Positions 57,165 to 64,000 of a stretch of DNA of 64,000 nt are shown here, piece after piece. Both the position numbers and the translations under genes were made by a program. Location: the NCBI GenBank assembly GCA_024036415.1, contig JAMWET010003934.1, positions 1,553,501 through 1,617,500 of the forward strand. The letters run 5' to 3'. The DNA comes from Prochilodus magdalenae. Its lineage: Eukaryota > Chordata > Actinopteri > Characiformes > Prochilodontidae. The notes beneath the pieces are model-generated. The model was given only the letters and a program-made list of their open reading frames with translations. It was not told the DNA's origin and did not search any database. Position 1 is the stretch's first letter. Each line of letters begins with the position of its first letter.

Positions 57165-57440
57165 TTTGTCTCTGTCTGTCACTGTGAAGCCTACATATAA
57201 ATGTAAAATGTAAAATTAGCATATATGCCAGCACAATCCTTTGCAGTAACTTTAGCCATGCTACAGTAGCCATTGTAGTATGACAGTAATTTGTGTCACT
57301 GCTGTGGTGAGAGTTCCCATTACTGAAATATATATCCAGCCAAGAGTGGCTCTATGGTCAGACACTGACCCTTGCTGAAGGGCAAGATGATGTCAGAGCT
57401 ATGCATCAACCAGAAAGGTAGCGCTGGGAGAGGAAGTTAA
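57165..57440. other. Non-coding DNA
   Basis: Nothing recognised. Confidence 0.3.
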
Positions 57441-57576
57441 AGGTACAGGTTTCTAATAAAGTGGCCAGTGAATGGACGCTTAAGAATGGTGTTTTTGATA
57501 CAGTTGCCAGTACATGAAAGTTAAGGACACTGGCTTCTGATAAAGGGACCAGTACAGTTGAATGAGTGCAGTGCTA
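57441..57576. repeat. 42-bp tandem repeat, three decayed copies
   Basis: TTCTAATAAAGTGGCCAGTG at 57451, TTTTGATACAGTTGCCAGTA at 57493 and TTCTGATAAAGGGACCAGTA at 57535 are spaced by exactly 42 bp. Confidence 0.75.
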
Positions 57577-57579
57577 TGG

Positions 57580-59315
57580 GAGCTGAAACCTGAACAATTT
57601 GGATCAAAGGCCTTGGATAAGCCTATAGAAACTCCAGGATCTGAGATCAAAACCCAAGTGAAAACCCAAGATCCAGGTGCAGTTTGAGATCTGTGACACT
57701 TAGATCATTTTTCTGATCCTAAAGCAGTCTGGAGGATTCCCTGCCTGAGCCTGTAGCGTAAAGACAGTGTGTTATGCCTTATCTTAGAGAAGCCCTGCAG
57801 GTTTTTCAGTTCTCTACTGGGATTTCCCTTTACGGCATTGATATACATCTCCAAAGGGGGAACGTTACTGCATCCTCTTTACACAACCATTAACACCATG
57901 TATATATTTCCCTGCCCCTTCAGTGTTGTGCTAACAGGATTTCTCACAGGACTCTGAGTTCTGGCTTCAGTTGTTGATTTGACTGCCAAAAACATTATAA
58001 AAGTAGAGTATGTTATTGCCATATGTGCATACCATCACTGTCTCATCTTTAAAAGAGAGGAGAAAATCTTTCATAATATCTGCTATTTCAGCGTTTATAT
58101 TGGTCCATTTATTGTCCCCTGCTAACAAAAAGAAAGGGACATACAAGTTATTAACAAGTCTGGCATGTTGTGCCAAGCTAATTGACCCCTTTATCAAAAA
58201 ATGTAGTCATTTAGCCGAGACATCTTTGTCATTTGAAGCTTGCTCTTTTAGATGGTGTTGCTAACAAGTAATTCAAGCTTATTAGCACACTAATAAACAT
58301 TAAAGAGATTTCAAGCAATCTCAAATGCTCTTGCTTATGTGTCATAAACATAAACAAAAACAAAATGGCTACCTCTGCTGGTTTTGCTTTGTGAGATACT
58401 GTTCTTCATGTTTATAGAAAACAGCATGTCACACTGTGTCAGAAACCAAATAAGGAAGTAAGGACTACATGATATTACTCAACACTGTTCGAGGCAAGTT
58501 TGTATTGATTTCGAGATTCTACCATGCTAATAAACTTCACAATATTAAATATAACACACCTTTCCACAGATTTTTAGAGTCTGGCAATGCTCTAAAAAGA
58601 CGTTTTCACACTTGGTAAATTTGGTTTGACTAAAAATAACCGCGGCTTGATTGTTCTGTTAGTGTGGTTCATTAAAACAAGCTTGAATAGTCAAGAGCCC
58701 TTGAGTCCCCTGAGATAGTCTCAATTAGCTTGCACCAGACTTCATTTGATGTATGAACAACATATAGACCAAAGATGTCTAAATGGACTAAACACAGAAA
58801 GAATCATCATTGACTTGCAGCAGACCTATTTTGGTATCACCAACAGACAAATTTCTGCTTCGCTTCTCTTCTCTTTGTAAGCTCAAAATTACAGAACAGA
58901 TTGTGTAAGTCTTAAAAGGAGCCCAGGGCATACTTGAAGACATTATAAAGTTCTTAACAATGTAATAATATTACCACATGCATCAATTTTATGTGTCAAG
59001 ATTTTTTAATAGCAGTAAGACATTCGGGGTGGTTTCATGGGAACATTATGGTAATGCACTTATTGCTTATTACTCTGAAATATTAAAAGGCAAACATAAA
59101 AAAGGCATAAAACCCACAGTACAGCTCAAATACAGCATGCCTGGTTATTGCTCAAGTAATGGTATATCATAAAATCTGCCAAACCAGGGACTTTCTCAGT
59201 TCTTCTGCTTACATATTTTGGTTCATTGTCAAATATGTTAGTGTCAACACTTAGCAAACTAGAAGTCTGATCAAGAAAATCTAACAATATATCATTTTGC
59301 TTTGCCCTTGACCAA
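57580..59315. other. Non-coding DNA with possible dispersed repeat
   Basis: No gene is identified. Overlapping open frames at 57967-58264 (minus strand includes NKWTNINAEIADIMKDFLLS) lie next to the AAGCTTATTAGCACACTAAT motif that recurs at 40987. They may belong to an unrecognised interspersed repeat rather than a gene. Confidence 0.3.
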
Positions 59316-59320
59316 ACAAA

Positions 59321-59350
59321 CTATATATATCTATATATATATATATATAA
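59321..59350. repeat. Short AT repeat
   Basis: CTATATATATCTATATATAT and onwards, about 30 bp. Confidence 0.8.
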
Positions 59351-59354
59351 CATA

Positions 59355-62300
59355 GGTTGATACTGAGCTGAATAAAACTCACCAATCTCACGCAAATCTC
59401 CAATTACTAGATCTAGAAGGTAGAACAAATGTGGTTACAACAGCTTAGCATTTCCCTTTGGTATTTTTCAGGCCAGTTGGTAGACCCTCTGAAGTAAGGG
59501 TTGGACCCTCAGTGAAAGGGGCTCAATGGCTAAATAAGATAAATTAAAAATGCCTCTATTAATATTGAGTGGATAGCCATCCTGGTGGAAACACACACAC
59601 ACACAGTTAATGCTGGCCTTCGCTGATGACCTGGCTAATAACTTTGATTGCTGTTGACCAGCATGGCACCATCACTGCTATTGAGTGCTGATTGGTTGTC
59701 TTACAATACTGCCACAGAGTCCGGACTGGTTGTCTTGCACTCATTGATGTGTACAAAAGTCCTCAAAATACGGCAGCAGAAAATGTTATGGCGTTGTGTG
59801 TTCAGACAATAAGCGCATACATCTGTTTGATTATGCTTTCATAAACTACAGTTTTACACAAAAGCTTACCCACATATTATACTTTCCTAAGAGCCCCCAG
59901 TAGTGTCTCCCAAAGCAAGAAGATGTTATTATGTATTAGTTCTCCTCACTAGAAATTCTCTGGTATTTCTTCCCAGAGCGGAGAACAGTCCATGACGGCA
60001 GTGTTAAATAATGGAGTGGACTTTATTGCCACAGTGGGCTGTGAAATTTTTATTGATTGAAGCTTGGTCACATTCCATAATCCTCCACCAATCCTCTGTA
60101 GTGCAAACACCCCGAAGATATGTCACCCTATACCAATAATGCCAAAAACATGTGGTCCAGAGAAAGCTGCAAAGATGCTAAGAGCTTAACTTAAGCTTGC
60201 CTTTAAGCCAAAGGTCAGTGACTTTCAATACAATTCCTGGGTGATATTTCATAAAGCAGGATTTATCTGTTTAGCTAGATAAATTAAACCAAACCTGAGG
60301 GTTGCACACAAGAAATGTCAATTATCGTTTTCGTATTATAGTTTTCCTGTAGGACAGGTTAGACTTTTGGCTTAAGTTATCCAGCCAAACGGAAAAATCT
60401 TGCTTTATTAAATGTCTCTTGGAAACCCATATGCAATACAAGTCCTCACATGCTTTGATCTAGACCACATACCTTAATTGCAAAATCTATGGCCCCTAAA
60501 CCTTCCAAATCCTGTCTCTTATATAACAGCCTAGCAAAAGCTTTGTCCATTCTATCACAACAGGAAAATATATGAATATGTATATAGAACTGTTTATTGT
60601 TTAAAAAATGTAAAGAAAAACATGCGTCTCCGTTTTTGTTGATTTATACTTTTTATGCATCAAACAGAGCAGCTGCTGTTTAGATTGTCTGAATATATCA
60701 TGATGAATGGACCAACAAAATTGACCTGAAATTACTTAGAACAATGTCTGGTTCCATTGACTTACATTCAAATAAATTTTGGTTTTTGCACTCTTCTGTA
60801 AATTTGTCATGTCAGGGTTACTAGTATTTCTTTGGAGAGCAATGATAACTTGTGAACCTGGCAACCCCATGCCAAACCTCTTCAACATAACCACTGAAAA
60901 GTGAAAGAGCTGTGTTCTGGTTATAACTTGCATTAAGAAGTATCATGTAAATCTCACATGTGGATGGACTGAGCATATCAGTAATCTTTAGCTCTTTAGT
61001 GATTTCATATGAATTCAATGTGCTCATTACACAAGACGTATTGTTTTGACTTTTCTCCTTTTATAAAATCCCTGGCTCTGCTTCATAAAAGAGTTTTGAC
61101 ATAGTATGCAAAAACTATGTCCACACACTCCATATGTTGAAACAGAACAGAAACTGGCAGCATTAAATGCACTTTTTTTGTGATGTGACAAAACACAAAT
61201 GTTTTTTTGTATACATGCAAATGTGAGGAACCCTTTTGAGATCTAAAGAGCCTTCACATAATGTAAAGGTCCTAAACCCATTAAAGCTGTTTCCATCAGT
61301 CCAAGGTGTGAACCAATGTAGGGCCTTTACACATGCTTTGGAGTCTGGTCTGGAATTAATAGCTGTAGTAGCGAGTATTTTGCAGCTGTAGCTGAGTGGC
61401 CTTATCAGGAAGGCCCAGCTCCTGAGCCGTGAGCTCCCTTGGGACATGAGCAGGTCACTCTGGGGCTGAGAAAAACAGAAGTACACAACACACACAGAGA
61501 ACTCTAGGGAACAGGTACACTCAGAACAAAAAAAAACCCTGCATCTGTTTAAGGCTTCTGATAACCTCCACAGGCATTTAAACACCAGATCATTCAGGAA
61601 GAACATCCATGGTGCTCTTTGTGTGCTTTTTTATATCTCTGCTATTGTGTCGCTGCTATTGTGCCCACTTTTATAGCCTCAGCGGATGCTATCTGTTCCG
61701 GCTGACTAATTAGAACATGTTCTCTCGCTGACATCTCCAGATACTGAGACTCACTCATTCAGTCCCAAATGACAGAAAAGAACAAAAAGAGGTTCAAATG
61801 GAATTAAAATTTTCCGAAATTTCTGCATAATTCAGCGGCTAAGGTGTAAACAAAGCCATTCAGAGTAATTTGATGTGAAATGGCTCATTGAATCGAATTT
61901 CCTGTTAGTAGTGGTGACTGGATCCAGAGGTTTGCAATGTCTTCAAAGATATCTTTAGATGTACGTGGTTTACAGTGTTTAAGATGTACAATGTTTATAG
62001 AGATGTAATAGTGGCAAACAATCCTCTGGGACATTTGCCTTACAACACTCTGCATAAATACAGATTTTTGAGCCAAAAACTTTATGAACTATCATAAAAC
62101 ATTATCTCAGACATCAGACATTGTTGTCATAACCAAATGGATGTAATAACCTTTTAGTATTTTACACTCTTACAGTAGATGGTTCTTAAGAGAAACAAGG
62201 TCTGCAGTTCTTTAGGGTACTACAGCTGTTCAATGGTTTCCTTTAAAGAACGATGTACAGCAATTTTTCCAGAATGCAGAAGCATTAAACTATTCGGATG

Positions 62301-62405
62301 TCTGGTTTCTAACACCAACACTGCAAGCAACACTGACTATATCTTTATTTACATCATAAACACCTAGTTATGCAGAATTTTGGAAAAGCCAGCTATAGTG
62401 TTGCT
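59355..62405. other. Non-coding DNA
   Basis: No gene is identified. A good minus-strand acceptor (TTCTGTTTTTCTCAG, near 61468) precedes a short GC-richer open segment without a convincing donor. Confidence 0.3.
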
Positions 62406-62413
62406 GTGACGTA

Positions 62414-62721
62414 TGTAACGGTCACTTTAAGGCAGGTGCAGTGCGCATGTGCACGGTGGAGAGCCGGAGCGAATAATGGAGAGAGTGGAGGAAAACGTGG
62501 GAGAGAATGTGCGTGTGGTGAACTGTACTAGGTTGTAGCCTGGGTTCTCCAGCTGGTGTTATCTGGGAACTTGTGATGAGTGAAGTCTTGGTGCTCTCAT
62601 TGTTCATTAAACTGGCTCCGAAACCCCTTCACGACGTGTTCCCTGCGTGTCTCTTCATGGAAGCTAACTATCCACCTCTCTATGAGAGCACCCACCTAAC
62701 ACCACACTTCCATTCGTTACA
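62414..62721 (+). mobile_element. Small solo LTR or LTR-like insertion
   Basis: A 308-bp block beginning TGTAACGG and ending TTCGTTACA. The tips TGTAACG and CGTTACA are perfect inverted repeats. CGTA flanks it on both sides (62410-62413 and 62722-62725), a 4-bp target duplication (an extra shared A makes 5 bp possible). An ATTAAA signal is at 62606-62611. GC content is above that of the flanks. The TG...CA ends, poly(A) signal and duplication favour a solo LTR. A small terminal-inverted-repeat element is the alternative. Confidence 0.62.
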
Positions 62722-62725
62722 CGTA

Positions 62726-64000
62726 TCAGGTAAGCTCGGTGGCTGTTTGTTGTCGGCTTTACCCTATATCACTCACCTCCCTGGGAACCCCATTCTTTGG
62801 TACTCTTGAAACACACCTGAGACAATTCATAAGCAAGCTATAAAGCCTTTATAAGTGCATTAGAATAAGAAACAGAAATAATAATAGAAACATAAACCTA
62901 ATGACTTTGTGTTCTTATCGGAATCTGTTCATTAACATTTAACCTAGCCTGGGCTCCTGTCTCTTTGTGCACATGTTCAGGCCTTTGTACAAAAAAGGTC
63001 ATCATTGTTTTTGGTCTTATTCTTTGCATTGAAGCTCATGAGCTTTAAACAACTCAGAGCTAGGTTTGATATCCTGATCAGAGGCTTTTGCATAAACGTC
63101 TGGAGTTCATTTTGTCATTTAATTGAAAGGAGGACAAACCAAACCAATTACCAAAGTTTAATTTAAAATATTTGACTTTGACTTTTACACTTAAATTCTT
63201 ATGCTGATAATACAACGGAAAGTTTTGTATTAAACTAGAAAAGAATGCAAAACTTTTGGACCCTCTAGGTATCTGATGGAGCCCCACAGAAAGTGCAGTC
63301 ATCGTGACAACCATTACATTTGACCACCAGCAACAATTAGCAACAATTATGTTGGCAAACCTGCAGAGGATGTCACAGCGGTTATAACTGCTCCAGGTCT
63401 GAGGCTGCACATGCAGCATGTAAAAACACATTTACTTTCTGAGGCATCTGAACTCATGCGAGATATTAGAACAGACATTAACTGACTTCTCCTGCCGTGC
63501 AGTCAAAAGCCCTTTACTGTTTGGGGTTTAAAGCATCTGCTACCGCAACACCTTAACCCAGCAGCTACAGAAAACTGTGAACACGGCACAGAAGATGTAA
63601 ACTAGCACCAATTATTTTTTTTAGTTCACACAGTCATAAGTAAGGTTAACTTGCCCAGCTTGCACCTGTGCCAAGACTGCGATTAATTATTCAATAGCAA
63701 TTCCATTGTACAAAGTTGTATCTAAATATTTCATCAAATCCATCAAAATGTATTTATATCACTGCATTCACATTCATTGCTACAATCCTTCTTTAGTGGT
63801 GCCCATATGAGGAACTCTGGATCCACTCTGGGTTTCTCAATAACTGAAATCAATGGCATCATAAATTCTCCAAAACTGATACACTTTCTCACACACATGG
63901 ATTGTCTGAATAAGAATATTTTTGGCAGTGCAAATGCAAAAAATGCGACATATATGCTACATACAAGCTCACTGAAATAATGGCGTATGAAAATCTATAC
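62726..64000. other. Non-coding DNA to the window end
   Basis: No gene or repeat family recognised. Confidence 0.3.

Noticed and set aside
61370..61470. Minus-strand exon after TTCTGTTTTTCTCAG
   Set aside because: The acceptor is good, but the most protein-like frame (ELTAQELGLPDKATQLQLQN) has a stop just after the acceptor and no donor follows.

Overview
This 64 kb window looks like non-coding DNA from a ray-finned fish. There are no operons, ribosome binding sites or dense ORFs. The base composition is AT-rich, with several long microsatellites and many decayed Tc1/mariner copies of the kind that fill teleost genomes. A palindromic repeat with GCCACTTTATTAGGTACACC-type ends, and repeats built on CCAGC motifs, suggest an otophysan fish (characin or catfish group). 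That lineage call is inference from memory of repeat families; nothing here was searched.

Layout. 0.2-2.3 kb: two related solo LTRs in opposite orientation. 3.8-5.5 kb: a 1.45 kb purine-rich GA tract followed by a short CT tract. 7.3-9.1 kb: the end of a DNA transposon, a GATA repeat, a CA repeat and a second purine tract. 9.47-10.99 kb: a nearly intact Tc1 element with a DD34E transposase broken near its N-terminus. 11-15.8 kb: a retrotransposon tail, a CT-rich tract, a decayed 30-bp tandem repeat and a pure CT run. 16.5-28.7 kb: Tc1 remnants of three families, a candidate minus-strand exon at 18.04 kb, a clean 54-bp tandem repeat at 21.7 kb and a decayed one at 24.1 kb. 29.6-35.1 kb: an AT microsatellite, a SINE/LINE tail, a small MITE and a 355-bp Tc1-derived MITE. 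37.4-39.4 kb: the 765-bp palindromic element and another Tc1 remnant. 43.0-44.5 kb: a complete 1.5 kb Tc1/mariner element whose catalytic spacing would be DD37E, disabled by a single-base frameshift and N-terminal stops. 45.4 kb: two adjacent hairpins. 47.7-52.9 kb: a TG repeat, half a palindromic element, a 326-bp MITE and an internally deleted Tc1. 54.2-57.6 kb: a candidate 37-nt microexon, tRNA-like SINE pieces, a Tc1 remnant and a 42-bp tandem repeat. 62.4 kb: a small LTR-like insertion with a target duplication.

No host gene is convincingly identified. The only hints are short ORFs bounded by good splice signals (minus strand at 18.04 kb; plus strand at 54.62 kb) and several unique GC-richer blocks that could be conserved regulatory DNA. 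The window is best read as intron or intergenic sequence shaped by cut-and-paste transposons, their deletion derivatives, solo LTRs and tandem-repeat expansion. No single new multi-gene system is visible. The most unusual items are the amplified Tc1 deletion derivative that keeps only the HTH and the C-terminal tail, the twin hairpins, the DD37E element and the microexon candidate.
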